In this document: positions 8,290-14,925 of the stretch, piece after piece
Layout of the letters: the number at the start of each line of letters is the position of its first letter
Numbering within the stretch: the stretch's first letter is position 1
DNA from: JAFDED01 sp964611635
GTDB lineage: Bacteria; Desulfobacterota; JAFDED01
Direction of reading: 5' to 3'
NCBI GenBank assembly: GCA_964611635.1
Contig: CAZTAS010000122.1
Span: forward strand, 1-18,526
Length of the DNA: 18,526 nt
The notes under the pieces: model-generated
What the model saw: the letters and a program-made list of their open reading frames with translations, nothing else
The model's database searches: none
What the model was told of the DNA's origin: nothing
Made by a program: the position numbers and the translations under genes

Positions 8290-10215
8290 CTACTCTCTAT
8301 ACGTGTAAGCCTGTGGGTACATTGGCGGTTTCAATTTCAGCTCTTTACGTTTTTTATCAATATGATCGATCATTTTGTGAGCTGCCAAAGTGGGATCCTT
8401 TTCAAAGGCCCATTTACCACCTGTTTCTTTTTCTATGTCTTCAGTCAGATATTTACGCAAATTCCGACTGCCGGTAACCGGCAAAGGATGCCCAATCATC
8501 GTATAGAGTCCGGATGCCACCACGTAGAAACCGATGGCCACAGCCTTTTCCGACATCCATTCCGGCGCTGCTCCAGCCACAGGCAGGTCGGACAAGTCGG
8601 TGCCTAGACCGCCTTCTGCAACAATGTTGGTAAGCACCCGCAGGATACGGCTGTTGTCCACGCAGGCACCCAGATGTAAAACAGGTGGAATGCCCACGGC
8701 ACTGACTATCTCCTGGATGCCCTGACCCCCGTATTCATAAGCCGCCTCGGGCCGTAATAATCCGTGCTTGCCGCAAGAGACAGCGTTGCAGCCAGTGGTT
8801 ACGACCAGCACATCGTTCTTGATCAGTTCTTTAACCATCTCAAGATGGCTGGCTTCATAGGTAGTATTAGGATTGGAGCAACCGATTACTCCGGCTGCGC
8901 CTCGCAAACGTCCGGAAATAATGGCATCGTTGAGGGGACGATAAGTAGCGCGGTAGCGGCCGCCCAGAAAATCACTCACCGATTCAGTCGTAAAACCAGC
9001 CACCAGGCGTTCTTTGTCTTTAGGAATTTGCACTTTACCCGGTTGGCGTTCGGTATAATTCTCTATGGCAGTTTCAATTATGGATATGGCAATGGACTTT
9101 GCTTCCTCTTCATGGAACTCAATGTTCTCCACGCCTTCGATTTTGGCCTTCGGAGAGGTGGTTACCAGCTTGGTGTGGAAGCATTTAGACAACTTATGCA
9201 GGGCCGGCATGATACACTGCACATCCACAGTCATCAGGTCCACTGCACCGGTCATCAATGCCAGTTCCTGCTGTAAGAAACTGCCTGCCAGTGGAATGCC
9301 GTGGCGCATCAAAATTTCGTTGGCAGTACAGCAGATACCCGCCAGAGTAATGCCTTTGGCACCTTTTTCCCGAGCCTTTTCTACCAGTTTTGGATCCTGT
9401 GATACTAACGCCAACATGTCAGACAGGGTCGGCTCATGGCCATGCACAAGGATGTTGACCGTGTCCTCCTTTAGTACACCAAGGTTAGCTTCGGAACGAA
9501 GCGGGTTGGGCAATCCGAAGAGCACATCGGAGAGTTCAGTTGCAAGCATTGATCCGCCCCAACCGTCAGCCAAAGCCGTCCGCATTCCCTGCCGGATGAT
9601 ATTTCGGTAGTCTGCATCCACTCCCATAGTTGTGCGGTGCATCAATTCCACAACCTCACGGTCAATGGCGCGTGGTGTGACTTTCAGGTCACGCCACACT
9701 TTCTGCCGGGCTTCAGGAGCCAGATTGGTCAACCGGACATGACCCTCCTGCTGCCCAAATTCTTTTAGACCGGCCAAGGCCACTTCCCTGCCAATGTCAT
9801 TGATATTGCGGCCATCTGTTTTGATACCGTAGATCACCGCAACAGCCCTTAGTTTATCCTCATTCTTGATTTTGTAATCACTATCAGGGTCTGTGGACGC
9901 CATGAGCAATGCTTGACAGATATCGCGCCCGTGATCGGAATGGGCAGCGGCTCCTCCAGCGATCATCCTGGATAGGTTACGAGCGGCAATGGTATCAGCA
10001 TTCGCCCCGCAAATACCTACCTGGGGCCCTGCCCCGAAGGGATCGATGCGGCAGGGGCCCATGCTGCACACGTGGCAGCAAATCCCCATCTGTCCAAAAC
10101 CGCATTGCGGCTGCATGGTCTCAAACCGATCCCAAACTACATCGATGTTCTCTTCGCGGGCTTTTTCCAACATGGCTTGCGAAGCTTTGTCTGCAAATTT
10201 CAAAGTTTCAGTCAT
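8290..10215 (-). CDS. cooS: Anaerobic Ni-Fe carbon monoxide dehydrogenase, catalytic subunit
   Basis: 641 aa, the usual CooS length. It catalyses CO + H2O to CO2 + 2H+ + 2e-, reversibly. D-cluster ligands Cys38 and Cys46, B-cluster ligands Cys47, Cys50, Cys55 and Cys69 (GICCHVCSMGPC) are all present. C-cluster ligands are also visible: His260 (VHGHEPTL), Cys295/296 (GICCTANE), Cys334 (DVQCIMP), Cys446 (VIGCSNP), Cys476 (TTGCNAVSC) and Cys518 (HLGACVDN). The proton-relay lysine is in MSEKAVAIGF (Lys557). All match the Carboxydothermus enzyme closely, so it should be active. No separate acsA is seen, so this subunit probably also supplies CO to AcsB. The first 8 bases overlap the end of cooC. 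Confidence 0.98.
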   Translation of the reverse strand: MTETLKFADKASQAMLEKAREENIDVVWDRFETMQPQCGFGQMGICCHVCSMGPCRIDPFGAGPQVGICGANADTIAARNLSRMIAGGAAAHSDHGRDICQALLMASTDPDSDYKIKNEDKLRAVAVIYGIKTDGRNINDIGREVALAGLKEFGQQEGHVRLTNLAPEARQKVWRDLKVTPRAIDREVVELMHRTTMGVDADYRNIIRQGMRTALADGWGGSMLATELSDVLFGLPNPLRSEANLGVLKEDTVNILVHGHEPTLSDMLALVSQDPKLVEKAREKGAKGITLAGICCTANEILMRHGIPLAGSFLQQELALMTGAVDLMTVDVQCIMPALHKLSKCFHTKLVTTSPKAKIEGVENIEFHEEEAKSIAISIIETAIENYTERQPGKVQIPKDKERLVAGFTTESVSDFLGGRYRATYRPLNDAIISGRLRGAAGVIGCSNPNTTYEASHLEMVKELIKNDVLVVTTGCNAVSCGKHGLLRPEAAYEYGGQGIQEIVSAVGIPPVLHLGACVDNSRILRVLTNIVAEGGLGTDLSDLPVAGAAPEWMSEKAVAIGFYVVASGLYTMIGHPLPVTGSRNLRKYLTEDIEKETGGKWAFEKDPTLAAHKMIDHIDKKRKELKLKPPMYPQAYTYRE

Positions 10216-11017
10216 CTTTAAGTTCCCGGTTAATTCTGTTTATAAAACCTGCCACCTCTGCGCTCACTTCATCACCCACCGGTCCACCAGTGTAATCCAT
10301 GAGCGTCTCCGAATAAGGTAAAACGCACCAGATATCAGACTGGGTCTCCAATCTGATTCTATTCAGATCCTGCGGAGTGCGAACGCGGTTAGCTACCACC
10401 GCTATCTTTTTCAGCCCGAGATCAGAGCCTAATTTTTTTATACGGTTAAAAGTCTGTAAGCTGGCTGAGGTTGGTTCAACAACAATAACCAATAGGTCCA
10501 CAAATTGTGCAGTACCCCGGCCCAGATGTTCAATGCCTGCCTCCATGTCCATGATGAGCACTTCGTCAGGTTGAAGAAGCAAATAGTTGATTAACTGCTT
10601 TACCATAACATTTTCAGGGCAGGCACACCCACTTCCTCCTCTCCGGATAATACCCATAACCATTAGTTTAATACCGTCCTTGACGACCGCGAAGCGTTCC
10701 GGAATATCATCCACACGGGGATTCAATCGAAAATAGACCGCTGTCTTCCCAGGCTCAGCCCCTACTCTCTCTTTAATGAGTTCTTTTAAATCGACCAATG
10801 GAGTGATTTCTAAATCCTGTGGGAAACCCAAGGCTCTGGCCAGGTTGGCATCCGGATCAGCGTCAATTGCAATAACCTTCAGATTCTGCTGGCGTAAAGC
10901 CTTGGCTAAAAGTGCGGATAGTGTGGTTTTCCCAACACCTCCTTTTCCGGATATAGCCAATTTCAGGCAATGCAGTTTGTCTGGTGCTGGAGGAGGATTA
11001 ATTTGGTAATTCTTCAT
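10208..11017 (-). CDS. cooC: CooC nickel-insertion ATPase, first gene of the CODH/ACS operon
   Basis: 269 aa from the ATG at 11017. MinD/CooC-type ATPase for loading Ni into the CODH C-cluster. Motifs: deviant Walker A SGKGGVGKTT near residue 24, AIDADPDANLARALG, the metal-binding CxC in GSGCACPENV, and the switch segment MDMEAGIEHLGRG. I prefer ATG 11017 because ACAGGA lies 6 bases upstream; the TTG at 11023 touches the ribosome site directly. It overlaps cooS by 8 bases. It has a short Pro-rich N-terminal extension (NPPPAPDK) absent from the acsF copy. It heads the operon; about 1.4 kb without an intact gene lies upstream. Confidence 0.92.
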   Translation of the reverse strand: MKNYQINPPPAPDKLHCLKLAISGKGGVGKTTLSALLAKALRQQNLKVIAIDADPDANLARALGFPQDLEITPLVDLKELIKERVGAEPGKTAVYFRLNPRVDDIPERFAVVKDGIKLMVMGIIRRGGSGCACPENVMVKQLINYLLLQPDEVLIMDMEAGIEHLGRGTAQFVDLLVIVVEPTSASLQTFNRIKKLGSDLGLKKIAVVANRVRTPQDLNRIRLETQSDIWCVLPYSETLMDYTGGPVGDEVSAEVAGFINRINRELKDD

Positions 11018-11139
11018 AGCCAATCCTGTAAGCGGGTAATCCCTGGTTCATAAATAGGCGGTATGTATAGATCATTCCATTGCATAAATCTTTCTATATT
11101 CCACAGAAACATAATTCAATCAGTAGCATGTTACACCTT

Positions 11140-11460
11140 CTACGTCTCAAAAACAGCTTCGGATAATCCTGCTTCCCGCATGATAAGAGGAGCTTTAATC
11201 GCATCCTCAAAAAATCTCAGGAGATACGAAATCTTACGCTCCTTTGAAGAAATCTTCTTTCGCTGCAACGTTACAAAATCGATATCCATTGTCTTTTTCC
11301 GATTATAATATCATGAGTAAAACTGCATGATCCGTGTGACGATCCCCACTCCGTTTTGGCACAAGATGTCTTTCATGCACTGCAAGGCTGGGTGATCCTT
11401 TTCAATCATTGTGTATCTCCGTTTCACTGATCCGATGAGCTTCAAATCTTCAATAGGCAT
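11140..11460 (-). pseudogene. Possible small gene interrupted by one in-frame TGA
   Basis: On the minus strand one frame stays open for 107 codons from ATG 11460 to TAG 11140-11142, except for a single TGA at 11311-11313. The first half includes ATG 11409 with GGAG 8 bases upstream (MIEKDHPALQCMKDILCQNG). The second half has its own ATG at 11289 and reads KKISSKERKISYLLRFFEDA and ends GLSEAVFET. The composition looks protein-like, rich in Lys, Arg and Glu. I do not recognise the family. It may be a decayed gene, two tiny genes, or chance. It lies upstream of and in the same direction as cooC, with 122 bases between. Confidence 0.3.
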
Positions 11461-11580
11461 TTACTGCTGTGTTCTATTTAGAAAAATATGTCATCATGAA
11501 TTAATAGCCATTCTCAATCTTAATTTTCGTAATGTAAAGAAACAAATTTCAAAATGCGAATTATAAACTCAACTTATTGC

Positions 11581-11742
11581 TCAAGCTGTTCCTAGCTCAT
11601 TCGTTATATCCAAATCTGTATACGAATTATTTGGATATAATCCCTTTTCTTCAAACTCACAAAAACTTGACCAGTTCCAGTTAACTGGCTTTTCAACAAG
11701 TTGATGATGCACCGGATTGTAATGGATATAACAAGTTATTCT
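11581..11742 (-). pseudogene. RAYT/Y1-type transposase, C-terminal remnant
   Basis: 53 codons to a TGA at 11581-11583, reading TCYIHYNPVHHQLVEKPVNW then NWSSFCEFEEKGLYPNN. YIHYNPV..GLV..P..W.WSS is the characteristic C-terminal block of REP-associated tyrosine transposases (IS200-like Y1 superfamily). An in-frame TAA at 11743-11745 cuts it off, and the N-terminal HUH and tyrosine region is not recognisable further right, so this is a dead fragment. It is direct evidence of past transposase activity in the AT-rich boundary region. Confidence 0.75.
11604..11640. repeat. Perfect 12-bp inverted repeat
   Basis: TTATATCCAAAT at 11604-11615 and its exact reverse complement ATTTGGATATAA at 11629-11640, separated by 13 bases. 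It lies inside the C-terminal transposase remnant. No T-run follows that would make it a typical terminator. It could be an operator-like site or a stem from the old element; function unknown. Confidence 0.6.
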
Positions 11743-12021
11743 TTAGTTTTCTATCCATATATATTAAAGTATAACTTTCTACATTGACTCGTCAAGGATC
11801 TTTTCACTAATAATACCATAATAATACCATCTTCCAACTGCATAACATCACAAAAACGATAATATGAATAACTGGATAACTTCAGATGCTTAATGTGTCA
11901 GTGTAAATAAACGAAACCTGTTAAAAGCAAACTGAAGCCACATCCCAATTCAAAAACAGGTGCTTACCTCGCTTCTCTTTGGTTTCCAGCAAGTTACAGA
12001 ATCCACCTGAGTCGCATCCAG
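11743..12021. other. AT-rich stretch without recognisable gene
   Basis: Both strands are broken by frequent stops. The sequence right of the transposase remnant contains AT-rich simple stretches such as repeated AATAATACCAT near 11810-11833, probably more decayed element. No promoter or RNA could be supported. Confidence 0.4.
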
Positions 12022-12071
12022 GGCGCAGTGGGAGAATTCCTGTGGGGGTTCGAGTCTCCCCTTAGACACCA
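12022..12071 (+). other. tRNA 3'-half-like sequence with encoded CCA (remnant or attachment-site scar)
   Basis: A T-arm is clear: stem GGGGG 12044-12048, loop TTCGAGT 12049-12055, stem CTCCC 12056-12060, then a 7-base acceptor strand CTTAGAC, discriminator A and CCA ending at 12071, followed by a T-run. Just upstream GGGA/TTCC with a GAA loop (12030-12040) looks like the long variable arm of a class II tRNA such as tRNA-Leu. The matching 5' acceptor (GTCTAAG) and a D-arm were not found upstream, so this is not an intact tRNA. Such 3' fragments are typical of integrase attachment sites. Confidence 0.6.
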
Positions 12072-12217
12072 TTGTTTTTTAAGCACTTACGCAGAACGAG
12101 CGGAGTGCTTTTTCTCTGCGCTTTCGGTTCATAATTCTCGGTGTGCCAATCCTGCTTGTTGTTGATGGTGATTGTCCTGTCCCTGAAGTCTATATCTGCC
12201 CACTTAAGGTTGAACCG
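12062..12217 (-). pseudogene. Tyrosine-recombinase (phage-type) integrase, central fragment
   Basis: 52 codons including the stop read RFNLKWADIDFRDRTITINN then KQDWHTENYEPKAQRKSTPLV. NLKWxDIDFxxRTITI followed by K...+STPLVL is the segment just after the first catalytic Arg in phage-type integrases. The HxxR and catalytic Tyr regions are absent: the frame stops at TAA 12062-12064, inside the tRNA-like acceptor strand. On the other side the expected TGMRRGE box is not intact. It is a dead fragment lying antiparallel to the tRNA-like end, as expected of an element integrated at a tRNA gene. Confidence 0.7.
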
Positions 12218-12223
12218 AACTTG

Positions 12224-12281
12224 TCCCAAAACAGTGCATACCGAGAAGAAGGCACTTCACATTAAAATATGGACAAAGGAG
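12224..12281. repeat. Repeat copy A, left part
   Basis: About 58 bases that match 14619-14675 with few differences (shared core ATACCGAGAAGAA, then GCACTTCA, TGGACAA). In this copy about 130 bases, including a promoter and an inverted repeat, separate it from the second matching block at 12415-12466; in the other copy the two blocks are fused. Confidence 0.8.
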
Positions 12282-12347
12282 GTATCTCTTCTATTACAGA
12301 TCGATAAAACTAAACGAAAGAACACATTTTGCGAAATTTTCCGTCCT

Positions 12348-12381
12348 AAAATCCCCTGTTTTTCGCTTGACAGGGGATTTT
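12348..12381. repeat. Perfect 11-bp inverted repeat overlapping the promoter -35 box
   Basis: AAAATCCCCTG at 12348-12358 and CAGGGGATTTT at 12371-12381 with a 12-base loop. The right arm shares bases with the TTGACA box and covers the first half of the promoter spacer. The T-run at the right end (TTTTT) also makes it terminator-like on the plus strand, and the left end is A-rich, so it could act in both directions. Either a terminator isolating the downstream gene or an operator for the promoter. Confidence 0.55.
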
Positions 12382-12395
12382 TCAGGTGCTATGAT
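12367..12395 (+). promoter_or_regulatory. Sigma-70-type promoter upstream of the DUF4838 gene
   Basis: A consensus -35 TTGACA at 12367-12372, a 17-base spacer, and -10 TATGAT at 12390-12395. Transcription would start near 12402, about 146 bases before the preferred start codon at 12548 and about 26 before the ATG at 12428. Confidence 0.7.
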
Positions 12396-12414
12396 TACAC
12401 AAAAGGCAAAAATG

Positions 12415-12466
12415 CAAGGGGATTCCTATGAGAAATAGAGTCTTAGCCCCTCAAAGATCAGCCCTT
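12415..12466. repeat. Repeat copy A, right part (includes ATG 12428)
   Basis: Matches 14668-14719: an AAGGG ribosome-site-like run, ATG, then A(G/A)AAATAGAG(T/C)CTTAG and CCCTCAAAGATCA. Translated it reads MRNRVLAPQRSAL here and MKNRALDPQRSTL in the other copy. Similarity fades after about 40 bases. Confidence 0.8.
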
Positions 12467-12547
12467 TCCTCTCATACCAAATATGATACAGGGACCTCTC
12501 CAAAAAGTCAACAAACAGCAAAACATTATGTACGAGGAGTATGGATT

Positions 12548-14434
12548 ATGAAGGGTATTTTGTCTTCAATTATTATTGTTCTCTTTTATGCGGGGTGTGC
12601 CGGAAAGGATACTGGGCCGGTTGTGCTCGTCCGCAACGGCCAGCCAACATCGGTCATCGTTATAGCCGATAGTCCTGCTGATGCCGCGAAACAGGGTGCC
12701 ACCGATATCCAGATGTGGCTCAAGAAAATAACGGGAGCCACCGTTCCGATCAAGCCTGAAAGAGAGGTGCCGGATAAGACGGAAGAGGCTCTTATCCTCG
12801 TCGGTGATTCCAGGCGCACTCAATCTCTTGGGATCGATTCAGAAACGTTCGACCTGGAAGAAATCTTCATAAAAACCTTTCCCGGAACACTCGTCATTAT
12901 CGGAGACGATGAGCGTCCCGACGGTTTCAAGCTAAATGGTACACTCCTGGCGGCAAGTACATTTGTCGATGAAATTCTCGGCGTACATCTCCTCTGGCCG
13001 GGCAAATTCGGTGAAGTTGTTCCGAAGCGTACGAGCGTGGAGGTGACCGGTGTCGATCTGCGTTACAGACCCATTCTTCGCCAGCGAAAGATGAGCAGAG
13101 TACTACCCGGCAAAAGGCAGTTCAGGTATTTCGGGGAATTGGGCTGGGACAGGGATACATACAGAAGCATCCGTATCGAGGAATCATCACCATGGTTTCA
13201 TTTTCACCGGATGGGTGAGAGTTTTCGGGCACGTTACGGTCATGCATACAGCAAATACTGGGAGAGATTTCACGAGGAGCATCCCGAGTGGTTTGCTCTC
13301 CAGCCGGACGGAACCCGCGACAACAGTAAATACAGGCCCCAACGGCTACGCCTCTGCGTATCCAACCGTGAACTCATCGAGCATATCGCTGGTGAATGTA
13401 TAGAAAGGTTTAAGAGGGATCCCACTTCAGATACGGTGAGCATTTCACCAAATGACGACGGCGGCGGGACAATCTGTTTCTGCGAAAAGTGCGAAGCCAT
13501 GGATGCTACTGATGGCAGGATGGTTACAACCTATGGGCCGGACGGTCCTATACCGCACGTTTCGCTTACCGACCGCTATGTAAAGTTTTTTTCCGCGATA
13601 GCGGAGATAGTCTCTGAAGAGTTTCCGGACCATTATCTCTGCGCATGCGCATATCATGAGCATTCCCTGCCGCCTGTCCATGCAAAACTCCATCCAAACG
13701 TCATAATAGGACTTACCATTGACCCTCCGACCTATCTCAACGATGACAAACGCGAGGAAATGCACGAGGCATGGTTAAAATGGTCCGAGACTGCAAGCAA
13801 AGTTTTCATATACTCAAACGCTTTTATGGCAGGCCATAACTTCCCGACGATTTATGTGCACAGGCTGGGAGAAGATATGCGCTTTTTCGCAGACAACAAG
13901 CTGTTATTATTCTATAATGACTGCTGCTTTAACCACTGGTCTACCAACGGACTTAACTACTATGTAACTGCCAAGCTCAACTGGGATCCGTATTGTGATG
14001 TAGACGAAGTGGTCAATGAATACTGCCGGGCAGGCTTTGGGAAGGCGGCTGTCCACGTCAGGGCCTATTTCGACAAGCTCGAGGAGATAACCACGGACAT
14101 AGCCGGCGGAAGAGACTACTTGGATGTATTCAGCGTTGCTCACAATCCGGAGGTGATTGCCCAGCATTATCCGGATGACGTGATTGAAGGGCTGAACGCT
14201 CTCCTTGACAGTGCAGAAAGTCTCTCCGGAGATGACGAAACTATAAGAGGACGCATAGAGTTCCTCCGCACCGGCCTTGATTATGTGCCGATAAGCCGTG
14301 ACTACATACTCGCCAAGGCAAAGGATTCCCATGCAAAACTGGCGGAAGCAAAAGAAAAGCGTATCGAATGGTTCCGAAAAACAGGTTATACATGGGCTCT
14401 CGATATACCAACACTGATGTGCTACGACTTCTGA
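12548..14434 (+). CDS. Putative lipoprotein with DUF4838 domain (glycan-related)
   Basis: 628 aa. Starts with a signal sequence, MKGILSSIIIVLFYAGC; Cys17 is a possible lipid anchor, although Tyr at -3 makes the lipobox weak. Residues about 30-170 resemble the GH67-N/GH20-b-like domain (DAAKQGATDIQMWLKKITGA; FVDEILGVHLLWPGKFGE). The DUF4838 core has SISPNDDGGGTICFCEKCEA at about 298-317, with Cys310, Cys312 and Cys315. DUF4838 proteins are associated with polysaccharide degradation but their reaction is, to my knowledge, not established. Start chosen at ATG 12548 because GAGGAG lies 8 bases upstream and a signal sequence follows; an in-frame ATG at 12428 would bury that signal behind 40 residues. 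Preceded by its own promoter. Confidence 0.85.
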   Translation: MKGILSSIIIVLFYAGCAGKDTGPVVLVRNGQPTSVIVIADSPADAAKQGATDIQMWLKKITGATVPIKPEREVPDKTEEALILVGDSRRTQSLGIDSETFDLEEIFIKTFPGTLVIIGDDERPDGFKLNGTLLAASTFVDEILGVHLLWPGKFGEVVPKRTSVEVTGVDLRYRPILRQRKMSRVLPGKRQFRYFGELGWDRDTYRSIRIEESSPWFHFHRMGESFRARYGHAYSKYWERFHEEHPEWFALQPDGTRDNSKYRPQRLRLCVSNRELIEHIAGECIERFKRDPTSDTVSISPNDDGGGTICFCEKCEAMDATDGRMVTTYGPDGPIPHVSLTDRYVKFFSAIAEIVSEEFPDHYLCACAYHEHSLPPVHAKLHPNVIIGLTIDPPTYLNDDKREEMHEAWLKWSETASKVFIYSNAFMAGHNFPTIYVHRLGEDMRFFADNKLLLFYNDCCFNHWSTNGLNYYVTAKLNWDPYCDVDEVVNEYCRAGFGKAAVHVRAYFDKLEEITTDIAGGRDYLDVFSVAHNPEVIAQHYPDDVIEGLNALLDSAESLSGDDETIRGRIEFLRTGLDYVPISRDYILAKAKDSHAKLAEAKEKRIEWFRKTGYTWALDIPTLMCYDF

Positions 14435-14551
14435 ACATGTTTGACCTGATTCATCGTCAACGAAATTATTCCCCACATCATAGGAACAATAGCGCGGCCA
14501 GCAAATGTTATCAAAGGGAACTTAAAAATGGTCCTCCCGCAAAACCTTAAT

Positions 14552-14564
14552 GCCCCTTTGGGGC
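14552..14564 (+). other. Small GC hairpin after the DUF4838 gene
   Basis: GCCCC-TTT-GGGGC, a 5-bp stem with a 3-base loop, 118 bases after the stop codon. A second stem, GAAAATA/TATTTTC with a 4-base loop, follows at 14577-14594. Neither has a good T-run, so a terminator role is only possible. Confidence 0.3.
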
Positions 14565-14618
14565 GCCACGAAGGATGAAAATAAGTCTATTTTCGTGTTA
14601 AACCCTCATGTGAATTTT

Positions 14619-14719
14619 TTCCAAAATAGTGGATACCGAGAAGAAAGCACTTCAAATCAAAATGTGGACAAGGGATCCCTATGAAAAATAGAGCCTTAGA
14701 CCCTCAAAGATCAACCCTC
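14619..14719. repeat. Repeat copy B (both parts fused)
   Basis: One continuous block in which 14619-14675 matches 12224-12281 and 14668-14719 matches 12415-12466. It contains ATG 14681 opening a 22-codon frame (MKNRALDPQRSTLSRAFQ...) that ends at a TAA, not in frame with the downstream gene. It lacks the promoter and inverted repeat found within copy A. Direct orientation relative to copy A. Confidence 0.8.
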
Positions 14720-14812
14720 TCGCGAGCCTTTCAGATAGAAGTGGACTAACAGAAGATACCTGATTTCTAAATCTTCCTTACGGAAATCTATTCATCCGTT
14801 CAAGATATTGGA

Positions 14813-14840
14813 TTGACAAGAGAATTCCTTAGAGTATATT
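14813..14840 (+). promoter_or_regulatory. Sigma-70-type promoter upstream of the DUF6785 gene
   Basis: -35 TTGACA at 14813-14818, a 16-base spacer, and -10 TATATT at 14835-14840. The predicted transcript start near 14847 falls in the palindrome at 14846-14860; the leader to the preferred start codon is about 80 bases. Confidence 0.65.
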
Positions 14841-14845
14841 TTAGC

Positions 14846-14860
14846 ACCGACGCCGTCGGT
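14846..14860. promoter_or_regulatory. 15-base palindrome at the expected transcription start (possible operator)
   Basis: ACCGACG-C-CGTCGGT, two perfect 7-base half-sites around one central base, 5 bases downstream of the -10 box. The position suits a repressor site. It is GC-rich in an AT-rich leader. I cannot assign the regulator family. Confidence 0.5.
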
Positions 14861-14925
14861 ACCCTAAGGAGACGGAAAACGTTGTGGTCTTTGATTACAC
14901 TTTAGCTAAAAGGATGGAGGTGAGA

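Noticed and set aside
11063..11308. Plus-strand frame of 81 codons
   Set aside because: No ribosome site, no recognisable protein features, and it lies opposite the more protein-like minus-strand frame.
11311..11313. In-frame TGA read as selenocysteine
   Set aside because: No convincing stem-loop follows the TGA, the neighbouring residues do not form a CxxU-type motif, and the surrounding gene is itself uncertain. A nonsense mutation or chance is simpler.
11943..12071. Complete tRNA gene
   Set aside because: The T-arm, acceptor 3' strand and CCA are present, but no GTCTAAG 5' strand or D-arm occurs at the right distance. Only a remnant can be supported.
12428..12547. Start of the DUF4838 protein at 12428
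   Set aside because: It would place 40 polar residues, encoded partly by repeat sequence, ahead of a signal sequence. The ATG at 12548 has GAGGAG and begins the signal sequence directly.
13907..14476. Minus-strand frame of 189 codons opposite the DUF4838 gene
   Set aside because: A shadow of the well-supported plus-strand gene, with no family features and no ribosome site.
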